A DNA stretch of 64,000 nt from Dechloromonas sp. A34 (GCF_026261605.1 NZ_CP102486.1:682001-746000); one strand, 5' to 3'. Positions 1-12,687 are shown, numbered from the stretch's first letter. Numbers and translations: made by a program. Notes: generated from the letters alone by a model not told the origin.

Positions 1-376
1 CCGCACCGACGTAGTCGGCGTCGTCGCGCTTGATGTGATTGACCAGCCAGCGGGCGAGCATGGCATGCAATTCCTCGGAAACGTCGTCGCCGAGTTGCAT
101 GCGTTCCTGGTATTCCGCGACCTTGCGGGTAAACAGTTCATGCACTTTCTTGTGCGGCTTGCAGTACTGGTAGCCGGCCTCTTCCTGCAGGCTTTCCTCG
201 AAGGCGAAATGCGACAGCGTGTAGTCCACGCAGTCGTTGATCACCTCCCGGATTTTCTTCTTGTCCTTCATGACCTGGGCGGCTTCCAGGTCGTTGATGA
301 AATCGACGATCCGGCGGTGTTGCTGATCGATGACGTCGATGCCGGTATCCAGCTCATGGCTCCAGGTAATGGTCAT
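1..376 (-). CDS. bacteriohemerythrin (partial, C-terminus cut by window edge)
   Basis: Single-domain hemerythrin, a four-helix bundle that binds O2 at a non-heme di-iron centre; likely cytoplasmic oxygen binding, storage or sensing. Translating the minus strand from the ATG at 374-376 gives an N-terminus beginning MTITWSHELDTGIDVIDQQH, with the family's first iron-ligand His in DQQH. Further along come the SHFAFEE segment (H and E ligands), HKKVHE, and HIKRDD, which supplies the closing H-x4-D ligand pair. All expected ligand motifs are therefore visible before the window ends. Only the last few residues can be missing. The next gene leftward is unseen; proA lies 37 bases upstream on the same strand. 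No fused signalling domain is visible in this part. Confidence 0.9.
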   Translation of the reverse strand, partial: MTITWSHELDTGIDVIDQQHRRIVDFINDLEAAQVMKDKKKIREVINDCVDYTLSHFAFEESLQEEAGYQYCKPHKKVHELFTRKVAEYQERMQLGDDVSEELHAMLARWLVNHIKRDDADYVGA

Positions 377-413
377 GCTGTTTTTCTCCCCAATACTGAT
401 TTGATGAAGCGTT

Positions 414-1670
414 TCAGCCGCGCGCGTGGCCGTCGCCGAGCACCACCCATTTCTGGCTGGTCAGTCCTTCCAGTCCGACCGGGCCACGGGCGTGGATCTT
501 GTCGGTCGAAATGCCGATCTCGGCGCCCAGGCCGTACTCGAAGCCGTCAGCGAAGCGCGTCGAGGCGTTGATCATGACCGAGGCCGAATCGACTTCGCGC
601 AGGAAGCGCATGGCCTTCGGGTGGTTGTCGGTGACGATCGCTTCGCTGTGATGCGACGAGTACTTGTTGATGTGCGCGATGGCTTCGTCGATGTCGGCGA
701 CGACCTTGACCGAAATGATCGGCGCCAGGTATTCGGTGTAGTAATCCTCTTCCGTGGCGGCGACGGCATTCGGCACCAGGGCCAACGTTTCGGCGCAGCC
801 GCGGATCTCGACGCCCTTGCCGGTCAGCATGTGGGCGATCGGCGGCAGCAGCATGGCGGCGACCGAGCGGTCGACCAACAGCGACTCGGCGGTGTTGCAG
901 GTGCCGTAGCGCTGGGTCTTGGCGTTCTCGACGATCTTCAGCGCCTTGTTCGGATCGGCTTCCTCTTCCAGATAGACGTGGCAGTTGCCATCGAGGTGCT
1001 GGATCATCGGCACCCGCGATTCGGCCAACAGGCGGGCGATCAGGCCCTTGCCGCCGCGCGGCACGATGACGTCGACGAATTCGCGCATGGTGATCAGTTC
1101 GCCGACCGCGGCACGGTCGGTGGTGTCGATGACCTGCACCGATTCGGCGGGCAGGCCGGCGGCGCGCAGTCCTTCCTGGACCAGCGCGGCGATCGCGCGG
1201 TTCGAGCGGATGGCTTCCGAGCCGCCGCGCAGGATCGCGGCGTTGCCGGACTTCAGGCAGAGTGCGGCGGCGTCGGCGGTGACGTTCGGGCGGGCTTCGT
1301 AAATGATGCCGATGACGCCGAGCGGGACACGCATCTTGCCGACCTGGATACCCGACGGGCGATACTTGATGTCGGTCATTTCACCGATCAGGTCGGGCAG
1401 TTTGGCGACTTGCTCGACCCCTTCGGCCATGCTGTCCACACCTTTCTCCGAGAGCGTCAGGCGGTCGAGCATCGCGGTTTCCAGGCCGGCGGCGCGGGCG
1501 GCGGCCAGATCTTCCTGGTTGGCGGCGACCAGGGCTGCCTTCTCGCGGCGGATGGCGGCGGCGATGTGCAGCAGCGCGGCGTTCTTTTCCGCCGTCGAGG
1601 CGCTCGCCAGGCGGCGCGAGGCGGCACGGGCCTGGCGGCCGACGCTCTGCATGTAGTCCTTGATATCCAT
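414..1670 (-). CDS. proA: glutamate-5-semialdehyde dehydrogenase (gamma-glutamyl phosphate reductase)
   Basis: ProA catalyses the NADPH-dependent reduction of gamma-glutamyl phosphate to glutamate-5-semialdehyde, the second step of proline synthesis, in the cytoplasm. The 418-residue product has the usual family length and typical segments such as [37 protein letters not shown] and the HLDGNCHVY region. The catalytic-Cys segment is [16 protein letters not shown] chose the ATG at 1670 ([13 protein letters not shown]) rather than an upstream in-frame codon because ProA proteins normally begin close to this motif. No proB is adjacent. Confidence 0.97.
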   Translation of the reverse strand: MDIKDYMQSVGRQARAASRRLASASTAEKNAALLHIAAAIRREKAALVAANQEDLAAARAAGLETAMLDRLTLSEKGVDSMAEGVEQVAKLPDLIGEMTDIKYRPSGIQVGKMRVPLGVIGIIYEARPNVTADAAALCLKSGNAAILRGGSEAIRSNRAIAALVQEGLRAAGLPAESVQVIDTTDRAAVGELITMREFVDVIVPRGGKGLIARLLAESRVPMIQHLDGNCHVYLEEEADPNKALKIVENAKTQRYGTCNTAESLLVDRSVAAMLLPPIAHMLTGKGVEIRGCAETLALVPNAVAATEEDYYTEYLAPIISVKVVADIDEAIAHINKYSSHHSEAIVTDNHPKAMRFLREVDSASVMINASTRFADGFEYGLGAEIGISTDKIHARGPVGLEGLTSQKWVVLGDGHARG

Positions 1671-1785
1671 GGTTTTTTCAGGTGTGGCAAAAGTCACGAT
1701 TATAGCCAGCAAAATTACAGGGAACTTCCGGAAGCGGGTAAACTCTTATCCGCAACGACAACAAGGCTTTTCCATCGAGGACATG

Positions 1786-2022
1786 ATGGCCGAAAAACTA
1801 ATATTGCCGACCGAAGTCAAGGTTTGTGCAACTTGCAGCTACTGGGATGGTGAACGTCAGGTCGATTCCGACATGAAACTGGTCGTGGTCGCCCAATCGT
1901 GCCGTGGACATTGCCTGGTTCAGGATGTTGAGAAACCGGGGCTGCACGACGTGCGCAAGGAACATTCCTGCATCTGGGAAGATCTCGAGCCGGACCAAGA
2001 GGCTGACGAGAAGGCTGCCTAA
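1786..2022 (+). CDS. small cysteine-rich protein of unknown function
   Basis: A 78-residue acidic protein starting MAEKLILPTEVKV. It carries five cysteines in the pattern CATC near the N-terminus, CRGHC in the middle and one C near the end (HSCIWEDL), so it could bind zinc or an Fe-S cluster. No family is recognised. Two ATGs lie side by side (1783 and 1786). The GAGG at 1777-1780 is better spaced for 1786. It is divergent from proA, with 115 bases between, and convergent with the REC-GGDEF gene. The stop codon lies in the loop of a hairpin at 2012-2030. The reading frame is good, but the function is unknown. Confidence 0.7.
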   Translation: MAEKLILPTEVKVCATCSYWDGERQVDSDMKLVVVAQSCRGHCLVQDVEKPGLHDVRKEHSCIWEDLEPDQEADEKAA

Positions 2023-2030
2023 GGCAGCCT
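2012..2030. terminator. hairpin between convergent genes
   Basis: Perfect 8-bp inverted repeat AGGCTGCC / GGCAGCCT with a 3-base loop TAA, which is itself the stop codon of the small Cys-rich gene. It lies between that gene and the convergent REC-GGDEF gene, so it could end transcription from either side, but neither side has a clear T tract. Confidence 0.45.
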
Positions 2031-2034
2031 GACT

Positions 2035-2946
2035 TCAGCTCGCGGCGTAGCGCCAGAAGGCGCGGTTTCTGCCTTCTGCCTTGGCCGCATAAAGTGCGGC
2101 ATCGGCTTCCTGAAAGAATTTCGGGTCGACCTGCCCGCCATTCGGGGTAAGGGTCATGCCACCCAGGCTGATCGTGACGTGCCGGCTGACCGGTGAGGTC
2201 GGATGGGGCAGTTGCAGGGCTTCGATGCCGGCCCGAACATCGTTTCCGACATGGGCAGCGGCTTGGGCGTCGGTATTCGGCAGCAAGAGCACGAACTCCT
2301 CACCACCGTAGCGGGCGACCAGGTCGCCGGGGCGGTTTACATGCCCACGCAAGGTCTGCGCTATGCGGTGCAGGGTGCGATCCCCTTCGGCGTGGCCGAG
2401 ATGGTCGTTATAGGCCTTGAAGTGGTCGACGTCGATAATCGCCAGCGACAGCGGGCTACCGCTGCGGGCGCAGCGCCGCCACTCGTTTTCCAGCGCCTCA
2501 TCGTAACGCCGCCGGTTGGCAATCTCGGTCAGGCTATCGATCATCGCCAGATTTTCCAGCAGATGGCGTTGGTGGATGGATTGCAGATGGTTGCGCACCC
2601 GCTTGCGGACTATTGAGGGGTGAAAAGGCTTGGTGATGTAGTCGACGGCGTCGAGGTCGAGTCCGCGTTCCTCGTCGGCCGGTGAATCAAGGGCGGAAAT
2701 GAAGATGACCGGAATCTGCCGGGTCGCGTCGTCGCCCTTCAGGGCCTGGATGACTTGGTAGCCGCTCATGTCGGGCATCAGGACGTCGAGCAGGATCAGG
2801 TCCGGGCGCTGCTCGCGGGCCCGCTCCAGCGCCTGGGTGCCGCTCTTGGCGAGGATGACCCGGCAGTCGTTGTTGAGCAGTTCGGCTAGCAGCGAGCGGT
2901 TCTGTTTCTCGTCATCGACGACCAGCACGGTCTGGCCGGCATTCAT
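2035..2946 (-). CDS. response regulator with REC and GGDEF domains (PleD-like diguanylate cyclase)
   Basis: Predicted to make c-di-GMP from two GTP when its receiver domain is phosphorylated. The 303-residue protein has an N-terminal REC domain (about 5-120) with the acidic pair DD11-12, phospho-acceptor D54 in LLDVLMPDMSG and the K in TKPFHP. A GGDEF domain follows (about 135-300), with the active site written ARYGGEEF. The RPGD five residues before it matches the RxxD inhibitory I-site, so product feedback is likely. Its start overlaps the stop of the upstream histidine kinase by ATGA, so the two are translationally coupled and the kinase is its likely phospho-donor. It is the last gene of the operon starting with the TonB receptor. 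Confidence 0.95.
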   Translation of the reverse strand: MNAGQTVLVVDDEKQNRSLLAELLNNDCRVILAKSGTQALERAREQRPDLILLDVLMPDMSGYQVIQALKGDDATRQIPVIFISALDSPADEERGLDLDAVDYITKPFHPSIVRKRVRNHLQSIHQRHLLENLAMIDSLTEIANRRRYDEALENEWRRCARSGSPLSLAIIDVDHFKAYNDHLGHAEGDRTLHRIAQTLRGHVNRPGDLVARYGGEEFVLLLPNTDAQAAAHVGNDVRAGIEALQLPHPTSPVSRHVTISLGGMTLTPNGGQVDPKFFQEADAALYAAKAEGRNRAFWRYAAS

Positions 2947-5569
2947 GTCGCCTGCTCCAGCAACCTATTGCGCAACTGCTGCAATTTCTCCAGCGCCAGT
3001 TCGTATTCGACGTCGTCGATCAGTGCACTCATTTCGCGCAAAAGTGTTTGTTCTTGTTCAGTCATTTCCGGAGCGCCGGCCAGGTCCTTGCTCAGGCCCT
3101 CGCACAGTTGTTCGCTGCGTGCGTCGGCCCGTTTCAGGCTGGCTGCCAACTGGTCGAGCCGGGATGCCAGCATCTCGTCGGTGATCGTCCGCTCGGGTTC
3201 GTTGGCAGAGGTTAGCGGAGGCAATCCGGCAAGTCCATCCATGACCTGATTCAGCTCATGTTCGCCAGCGGCAAGCAAGGCTTCCGGCATCGTCTGGTCG
3301 GCCGTTTCGGTCAAGGCCTGTTCGATCTGGCGGGCAGTTTCGGCCAGCTCGCGGATACCCAGCGAAGCGGCCACCGACTTGATCGAGTGCGCCAGGCGGC
3401 GTGCCTCGAGGCGCCTGGTTTCGGCCAGCGCGGCACGGATGCGGGCCATGGTGTCCGAGAAATCGCGGCGGAAGGCGTACAGCGATTTCAGGTAAAGCTC
3501 GGGGCGGAACATGTGCAACTCGAGCCCTGCGGCGCAATCGATACCGGCCAGTTCGGGCCAGTCGGCCGGCAGGGCGGTCCGTGTCTGGGGCGCGCCGGGC
3601 AGGGCTGGCGGGGTGGCGATCGGCGGTAGCCAGTGGCTCAGCGTTGCGTAAAGAACTCGCGGAATGATTGGCTTGGTCAAATGCTCGTTCATGCCGGCCG
3701 CCAGCGTCTGTTGCTGATCCTCGGCAGTGGCATGGGCGGTCATCGCGATGACCGGCAGATGGCGCAGGCGGGGAATGGCGCGAATCGCCCGGGTGGCAGT
3801 CAGGCCATCCATGACCGGCATCTGGATGTCCATCAGGACTAGCCGGAAGTCTTCCTTCTGCAGCAGATCGAGTGCTTCCTGGCCCTGGGTGGCGACGCCG
3901 ACGCTGAGGCCGACGCGCTGGAGCAGCGCGACGGCGATGGTGCGGTTGATCGCGATGTCCTCGACGACCAGCACGCGCTCGCCCGCCCAGTGTGGTACCC
4001 GGGTAGGCGGTGCCACTTCGGCCGGGAGCGTGATGGCATTGGCGGCGGGGAGGCCGAAGACGATGTCGAAGCGGAAAAGACTGCCGACGCCCGGTGTGCT
4101 TTCGAGTTTGATCTCGCCGCCCATCAGTTCGACCAGCTGGCGGCAGATGGCGAGGCCGAGGCCAGTGCCGCCGAAACGTCGGGTAATGCTGCTGTCGGCT
4201 TGGGCGAAGGGCGTAAACAGGTGTTCCAGGTGTTCGGGGGGATGCCGATGCCGGTGTCGCGGACGGCGAAATTCAGCCGGATGCGATTTTCCGGCAAGGC
4301 TTCTGGCTGACCGACGCTGACCTCGATTTCGCCATGGGCGGTGAACTTGACCGCATTGCCGACCAGATTGATCAGAATCTGGCCGAGGCGCAGGGCGTCG
4401 CCGAGCAGCACCGGCGGTACTTCATCGCTATTGACGAAACGCAGGTTGACGCCGAGTGCGCGAGCGCGGGCGCCGAACAGGCTACCGACGGTCTGGAAGA
4501 CCCTCTCCAGTTCGAACGGCATGTGCTCGAGCTTGAGCCCGCCGGCTTCAATCTTCGAGAAGTCCAGAATGTCGTTGATGATGCCGAGCAGGGCATCCGC
4601 CGACTGCATGACCTGTTCCATGTATTCCCGCTGCTGGGGGGCGAGCGGGGTTTCGAGCAGCATGTGGCTGAGCCCGGTGATGGCGTTCATCGGGGTCCGG
4701 ATTTCGTGGCTCATCCGGGCCAGAAAGTCGGATTTTGCCCGATTCGCCTGGCCGGCTTCGGCCATCGCTTCGCGCAGGGCGCGGGTGCGCACACCGACCA
4801 TCGCTTCCAGGCTTTCGCGATAGGCCGACAATTCGTTGTCGCGGGCCTGCAGGGTGTCGAGCATCCGGTTGAAGGCGTGGCTGACACTGCCGATCTCGTC
4901 GCGGCTGGCGATCGCCAGGCGTTCGTCGAGCCGGGCGTCGCGCGACACCCGGTTGGCCAGTTGGTCGAGATTCTCTAGCGGCGCGGTGATCCGCCCGACG
5001 ACGTAACGACTGAGCAGCAGCGAGACGGCAAGGGCGATCAGCAGCAGGACCAGGGTTTCGCTCATCGTCTGCCGCATGGTCCGGCGGTATTGCTCGAGCG
5101 AGACCAGCAGCTCGATATGGCCGCTCGATCCGGCCTGCTCCATGAGCTGGATCGGTTCGCGAATCAGCAGTTGGTCATCCAGGAACAGGGGGCTTTGCCC
5201 ACCTGCCGGGAAGGTGGCGGGTAGCTCCGGGGTGCGCTGGTAATCGGCCATCGCCTGGCCGTTGTCGAGCACGATACGGCCGGCTTGGACGGCCGGATTG
5301 ATGGCCAGCGAGGAAAGCAGGCGGTCGGCTTCGCGCCTGTCGAGGAAGGCGACGGCGGCCTGCGAATTGGTCGCCAGCAGGCGGGCCTGGGCGGCCATCG
5401 ACTCCGCCCACTGGGCTTGCAGCAGCTGCTTCTGCTGCACATAGACGAGCAGAAAAACCAGGCCGACGACGATCAGCAGGAAGGAAAACGAGATCGCCAC
5501 CAGCTTGTTGCGGATGGTCGGCTCGGGCATCGGGAAGGCATCGCGCAGGCGCTGGAACAGCGGGCTCAT
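2943..5569 (-). pseudogene. hybrid sensor histidine kinase, CHASE8-like/HAMP/HisKA/HATPase/REC/HPt, frame broken once
   Basis: Inner-membrane sensor kinase read in two frames. The first part (5569 to about 4240) has TM1 (about 24-43), a periplasmic CHASE8-like region, TM2 (about 171-188), HAMP, HisKA with H288 in MSHEIRTP, and the HATPase G1 box DTGIGIPP. The frame then shifts. The correct sequence continues in another frame as EHLEHLFTPFAQAD, then FGGTGLGLAI and MGGEIKLES. After that come a REC domain (VLVVEDIAINR, LMDIQMPVMDG) and an HPt domain (AHSIKSVAASLG). One missing C in the run at 4236-4241 explains the break, and the repaired protein would be 875 residues. It overlaps yfiR and the REC-GGDEF gene by ATGA. 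Sequencing error is the likelier cause; a true null allele is possible. Confidence 0.88.
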
Positions 5570-6099
5570 GGCTCGATGACCCGGGCCAGCCGCAGTAGCT
5601 GGGCGTTGAATTCGAATCCCTTCTTCTGGGCTGTGCGGCGATTGATCACGATGCCGACCCGCTCGCCCTCGAGCGGCAATTCGATCATCCCGCCGGAACG
5701 CGCAAAACCGGGGATGTCGGAGACCGTGACCAGTTGTCGGGGCGCGGCACGCTCCAGCCAGCTGGCCAGATTGGCGGCTTCGCTACGCGGAATGAAGATC
5801 ATCTGGCAGGCCGCGATATCGGCGGGGGCAAGCTGGATTTCAGCGCTGCCACTACTCAGGTTGAGCTGGGCCAGGGCATTGCCGAATGGATTCTTGCCGA
5901 CCACGCAGAGACTCATCGGCTTTGGCGCGGGCTTGTCGGCCGGCCAGTAGACGAATTGCGACAGTCGGTAGTAAAGCACCGCCTTCAGGGTGTATTCGGT
6001 TGCCTCTTCGGCTTGCGTCGTGGCTGGCAGGGCGAGCGCCAGCCAGAAGGCGGCGAGTGCCGCCCGGCCATGAGCGCGGAGGAGGTGCCAGTTCTGCAT
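5566..6099 (-). CDS. YfiR-like (DUF4154) periplasmic protein
   Basis: A 177-residue secreted protein: signal peptide (about 1-30, ending ATTQA) followed by a YfiR/DUF4154 domain, recognised from EYTLKAVLYYRLSQFVYWP, LCVVGKNPFG and the C-terminal VGIVINRRTAQ and FEFNAQLLRLA segments. In Pseudomonas, YfiR is a periplasmic repressor that binds the CHASE8-containing cyclase YfiN; this is family knowledge. Here the next gene, overlapping by ATGA, encodes a CHASE8-like histidine kinase, so the same contact with a different output is a reasonable inference. The TonB-receptor gene ends 6 bases upstream. Confidence 0.9.
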   Translation of the reverse strand: MQNWHLLRAHGRAALAAFWLALALPATTQAEEATEYTLKAVLYYRLSQFVYWPADKPAPKPMSLCVVGKNPFGNALAQLNLSSGSAEIQLAPADIAACQMIFIPRSEAANLASWLERAAPRQLVTVSDIPGFARSGGMIELPLEGERVGIVINRRTAQKKGFEFNAQLLRLARVIEP

Positions 6100-6105
6100 G
6101 CCGGG

Positions 6106-8300
6106 TCAGAAACGGTATTCGAGGGTGCCCATATAGGTCCGCGGCTGTTGCGGAACCGCTTGCAGGACGGTACTTGCCGACGAGGTGTGGGCGGCGTAAT
6201 AGCGTTCGTCGAACAGGTTGTAGATGTCGAAGTACAGCGACAGACGCTCGCCGGCCAGCTTGTGCACGCCGAAGTGCAGGCTGGCGACGGTATAGGCGTC
6301 GGTTTTCTTGATCCGGTCGTTCTGGGCGCGGTTGATCGCGCCGGTCGTCGTCTGGTCGATCCATTGCAGGCGCGGCGTGATGGTCAGCCAGTCCTGGTAG
6401 CGCAGGGTGACGCCGAGCTTGACCTTGTTGGCGGCAATATTGACCTGCTGCAATTCGGGGCCGTCCTCGGTTTCCCGGACGGTGCCCTTGACGTAGCTGT
6501 AGCTGCCCCAGAAATCGGCATTCCAGGGGCCGCCCAGATGGAACTGCCACTGCGGGATGAGGTCGATGCCGGAGTACTCGTCCTGGCCGCTGTTCTGTTT
6601 CGATTCGGTCAGGGTCAGCGTCGTGCCCGGGATGTACTGGACGGGCGTCGGGTCGGTACGGGTGATGATGACGCGGTCGACCCGGGTCCGGTAGGCGTTG
6701 GTGATCAGGTTGAATTTGCGGGTTGGTCGCCAGTCCCAGGTCAGCGACAGGGTCTTCGACTTTTCCGGCTCGAGGTTGCGGTTCGGGGCGCGGAACAGGC
6801 CACTCGGATTGCCGGCGCCATTGAAGCTGCCGAAGGCGCTGTAGCTTTCCTCCGGCGACGGGGCGCGGAAGGCTTCGCCGTAGAGTAGCTTCAGGTAGTT
6901 GCCGGTGGCCGGCTGCCAGGTGATGCCGAGCCGCGGATTGAAGCTGCTGCCGTAGGTCGAGTACCAGTCCTCACGGGCGCCGATCATCGTCGATAGCGTC
7001 GGGGTCCATTGCGCCTGCCATTGCAGGTAGCCGGACCAGCTGTAATAGCGGGCGTCGAAGATCTGCAGCGGCAGATTGGTGTTCGAGTAGGTCATGCCCT
7101 GGCTTTGCGGCCCTTTCGACGTGTCATAGGGGCGCGGCAGGTCGGGCGTCTCGATGGCGTAATAGTCCCGGTAGCCGAGGCCGGCGAGCAGGGTGTGGCG
7201 TTCGGCGACCTGCCAGTTCAGGTTTTGCTCGATGCCGCGCCGGCGGGCGTAGGAATAGTCATAACCGTGGTTTTCGAAGTTGGTGATCGAGTTGATGTAG
7301 CGCGACTTCGGGTCGGTCTCGTAAGTCGAATGATCGACCACCAGTTCGCCCTTGAGCGAAGGAGTGAGTGCGAAGCGGTACTTGCCGTACCAGGTGTCGA
7401 TCGTCGTGTCCCAGTAGGCGTCGGACTGGTAGTAGACCGCTGCCGGCTTGTCGCCGGTGCTGGTCAGGCTGCGGAAATTGTTGCGATAGAAGCCGACCGT
7501 CAGGTCGTCCTGGTAGTCGAGCCGGAAATACTGGCTCCGGCTGCTGATGTCGCCGACGTAGTCTTCGCGCTGGGCGGCCGGGCGGACGACCGTGTTGCCG
7601 ACTTTGGCATCCACTTTCGGGTAATCCGGGTAGTACTTGTCGAGCCGGGCGCGGTCGCTTTCTTGGTAGTGGGCGCTGGCGGTCAGCGTGATTCCGAAGC
7701 CGGGCGAGCCGCTGGCCAGGAAGTTGCCTTCGAGCGAACCGAAATTGCCGATACCGGCTGAAATCTTCCCAGCCAGGGCGTCGCCCGGCTTCTCGGTGAT
7801 GATGTTGATGACCCCGGCGAAGGCATCGGCACCATAAAGCGCGGCGGCTGGGCCATAGAGCACTTCGACCTGCTTGGCGAAGTAAAGCGCGAAGTTTTCG
7901 GCGATCGGAATTTTGCCGCCGGCCGGGTGGTCGATGCGGACGCCGTCGAGCAGGATCAGCAGCTTGTTGTTGCTGACATTGCCCTGAAAGGCAAAATTGT
8001 TGAATTGCGAGGAGCGCGTGCCGCGCTGGAAGTCCACGCCCGGCAGATCTTCGAGCAGGTCGGCGAGGTTCTTGTAGCGGCGGTCACGCATCTGCTCGCG
8101 GGTGATCACCATGATGTGAGCGGGGTCTGCTCACGTCCTTCCTGGCGGCGGGAGGCGGTGACGACCGGTGTGGCGATCAGTTCTTCCAGCGATAGCGGCA
8201 GCAGGGTGGCAACGTTGTCGGCCGCCCACAGGGCGGTGGGACTGGCGCCGAGCGCGGCCGCAACCGCGAGCGTGCTCAGGCTCGGGCGAAATGTCTGCAT
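6106..8300 (-). pseudogene. TonB-dependent outer-membrane receptor, frame broken near the N-terminus
   Basis: Outer-membrane beta-barrel receptor for an unknown ligand. The first frame (8300 to about 8120) encodes a signal peptide and a TonB-box region (LSLEELIATPVVTASRRQE). The second frame carries the plug (LADLLEDLPGVDFQRG, LLDGVRIDHPAGG, VEVLYGPAAALYGADAFAGVINI) and the barrel, ending in the usual terminal Phe (EYRF). Inserting one G at about 8118-8125 joins them as EQTPAHIMVITREQM and gives 731 residues. The start lies 33 bases after holA and is preceded by a G-rich RBS. It heads the YfiR/kinase/cyclase genes, so it may act as a sensor as well as a transporter. The break may be a sequencing error. 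Confidence 0.9.
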
Positions 8301-8333
8301 GGTTACCCCCCGGTCGTGCTTTTTTTGTTGGCT

Positions 8334-9365
8334 TCAGCGCATGGCGTCGGTCCGCAGCGGCTTGGTCGGGCAAAGCCGCAGGCCGAGGCGGAGAAATTCT
8401 TCCCAGATATTACCTTGTCCGATGCCTTTGGCCAGGCGGTCGATTTTTCCGGCGTGGTGCAGCGCGGCTTCCAGGGTCGAACCCGACAGGCGCTGCAGGG
8501 CCTTTTTGACCGGATTGGCGCGCGGCCCCCAGACTTTGGCATCCTTGAGCAGCGTGTCGAGCGAGCGGCCGCTGTCCATGCCGTTGCGGATCACGGTCAG
8601 GGCGCGGATTTCCTCGCTCATCGCCCACAGCACCAGCGGCGGTGCTTCGCCTTCCTGCATCAGGCCGTCCAGGGTCCGTGTCAGGCGGCCGATGTCACCG
8701 GCGAGCAGGGCTTCGCGCAGGCCGTCGATGTCGTAGCGGGCGACATTGAGCACGGCGTCGCGCACCTGCTCCATATTGAGCTGGCCGGTCGGGTAAAGCA
8801 GGCCGAGTTTCTGGATTTCCTGGTGGGCGGCGAGCAGATTGCCTTCGACCCGCTCGGCGATGAATTTCAGGCTTTCCAAATCGGCGCTTTGCTGCTGGCG
8901 GCGCAGGCGGCCGGCGATCCAGCCCGGCAGCTCGGCCAGCGGCGGGGCCATTAGCTTGATGGCGACGCCAGCATTGACCAGCGCCGTGAACCAGACGGCC
9001 TTTTCCTCGCGCCAGTCGAGCTCGGGCAGGGTGATCAGCAACAGGTTGTCCGGCGAGAGGTGCTGGCACCATTGCTGCAGCGCGGCGCTGCCTTCCTTGC
9101 CCGGCTTGCCGGTCGGGATGCGCAGGTCGATCAGCTTCTTGTCGCCAAACAGGGACATGTTGCCGCCGGCGGCCAGCAATTCGCCCCAGTCGAACTGCGG
9201 CAGCACGGTCAGCACTTCGCGTTCGCTGTAGCCCTGTTGCCTGGCCTTGAGTCGGATGGTGTCGGCCGCTTCGATGACCAGCAAGGGCTCGTCGCCGTAC
9301 AGCACATAAAGCGGGCGCAACTCGCGTTCGAGATGCGCCGGCAGCTGTTCGCCCTTGAGCAGCAT
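8334..9365 (-). CDS. holA: DNA polymerase III subunit delta
   Basis: HolA opens the beta sliding clamp as part of the clamp-loader complex during replication. The 343-residue length fits the family, as do the N-terminal PLYVLYGDEPLLVIEAADTIR, the SLFGDKKLIDLRIP segment and the helical C-terminal collar region. Its start overlaps the lptE stop by one base, the conserved leuS-lptE-holA order of proteobacteria. The TonB-receptor gene follows on the same strand after 33 bases. Confidence 0.95.
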   Translation of the reverse strand: MLLKGEQLPAHLERELRPLYVLYGDEPLLVIEAADTIRLKARQQGYSEREVLTVLPQFDWGELLAAGGNMSLFGDKKLIDLRIPTGKPGKEGSAALQQWCQHLSPDNLLLITLPELDWREEKAVWFTALVNAGVAIKLMAPPLAELPGWIAGRLRRQQQSADLESLKFIAERVEGNLLAAHQEIQKLGLLYPTGQLNMEQVRDAVLNVARYDIDGLREALLAGDIGRLTRTLDGLMQEGEAPPLVLWAMSEEIRALTVIRNGMDSGRSLDTLLKDAKVWGPRANPVKKALQRLSGSTLEAALHHAGKIDRLAKGIGQGNIWEEFLRLGLRLCPTKPLRTDAMR

Positions 9366-9889
9366 TACTCTTCGTCTTGCAGGTCGGGGTTGCGCGGCTT
9401 GATGATGGCCAGCCGACGCATGATCTGATTGACCAGGTCATTGTTCATGTCGCGCCAAAGCAGACCTTCTTCCAGATCCTTGGCGAGGACGTTCGAATCG
9501 TCGAAGGTGATGTCGCGGGAGAGGGCGATTTCGTTGGGCAGGACGATCACCTGGCCCTTGGCGTTGACCACCTGGAAGCGATAGGTCAGCTGCAGGCGGT
9601 ATTCCCGCACCCGGCCCTGGGCGTTGACGCTGAGAATGGTCTTCTGCCGGCTGTCGGCGAGTTGCTGGAAAACGGCTTCGGCCCGTGTCGCCTCATCGAC
9701 GATTTCGGTGCTGCCCGCAGCGTTGATATAGCGTTCAAGCCAGATGCGAACATCGGCCGTTTCCGGCAACGCGATATTCATCGTCTTGTACGGCAGGTTG
9801 CCGCTGAGCGTCCCGCGCAGCTGGAAGCCGCAGCCGGCCAGAATGGCGGCGAAAAGCACGGCGAGCAAAAGCCTTAACGGGACGCGCAT
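9365..9889 (-). CDS. lptE: LPS-assembly lipoprotein LptE
   Basis: Outer-membrane lipoprotein that plugs and assembles the LptD barrel for lipopolysaccharide export. The 174-residue product starts MRVPLRLLLAVLFAAILAGC, with a clear lipobox (LAGC) so that Cys20 would be lipidated, followed by the typical GFQLRG. I chose the ATG at 9889 because only this start places the lipobox at the N-terminus; the longer frame upstream overlaps leuS and is not protein-like. It sits 11 bases after leuS and overlaps holA by one base. Confidence 0.95.
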   Translation of the reverse strand: MRVPLRLLLAVLFAAILAGCGFQLRGTLSGNLPYKTMNIALPETADVRIWLERYINAAGSTEIVDEATRAEAVFQQLADSRQKTILSVNAQGRVREYRLQLTYRFQVVNAKGQVIVLPNEIALSRDITFDDSNVLAKDLEEGLLWRDMNNDLVNQIMRRLAIIKPRNPDLQDEE

Positions 9890-9900
9890 GGTGGAGTTCC

Positions 9901-12546
<2,646 letters not shown>

Positions 12547-12687
12547 TTATACCGGCTCGCGCTCACCGGCGGAGGCGGGCGAACGGGCGATAGAGGATTT
12601 TCCGTCGCTGACGGAGGCGCCTGATGGCGGACCAGGCGATGCGCCGGAGTTGCTGACCGGAAATGGCGCAGGGAGCTGCCGACCAGT

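Noticed and set aside
426..1853. 475-residue plus-strand frame opposite proA
   Set aside because: Antisense shadow; proA is complete on the other strand.
4236..4241. Programmed ribosomal frameshifting at the C-run of the kinase
   Set aside because: Six other breaks of the same kind in unrelated genes make a sequence error much likelier.
4124..5569. A short histidine kinase ending after the G1 box, followed by a separate response regulator gene starting MGGEIKLES
   Set aside because: The second frame starts in the middle of the HATPase domain; the pieces are one hybrid kinase with a frame break.
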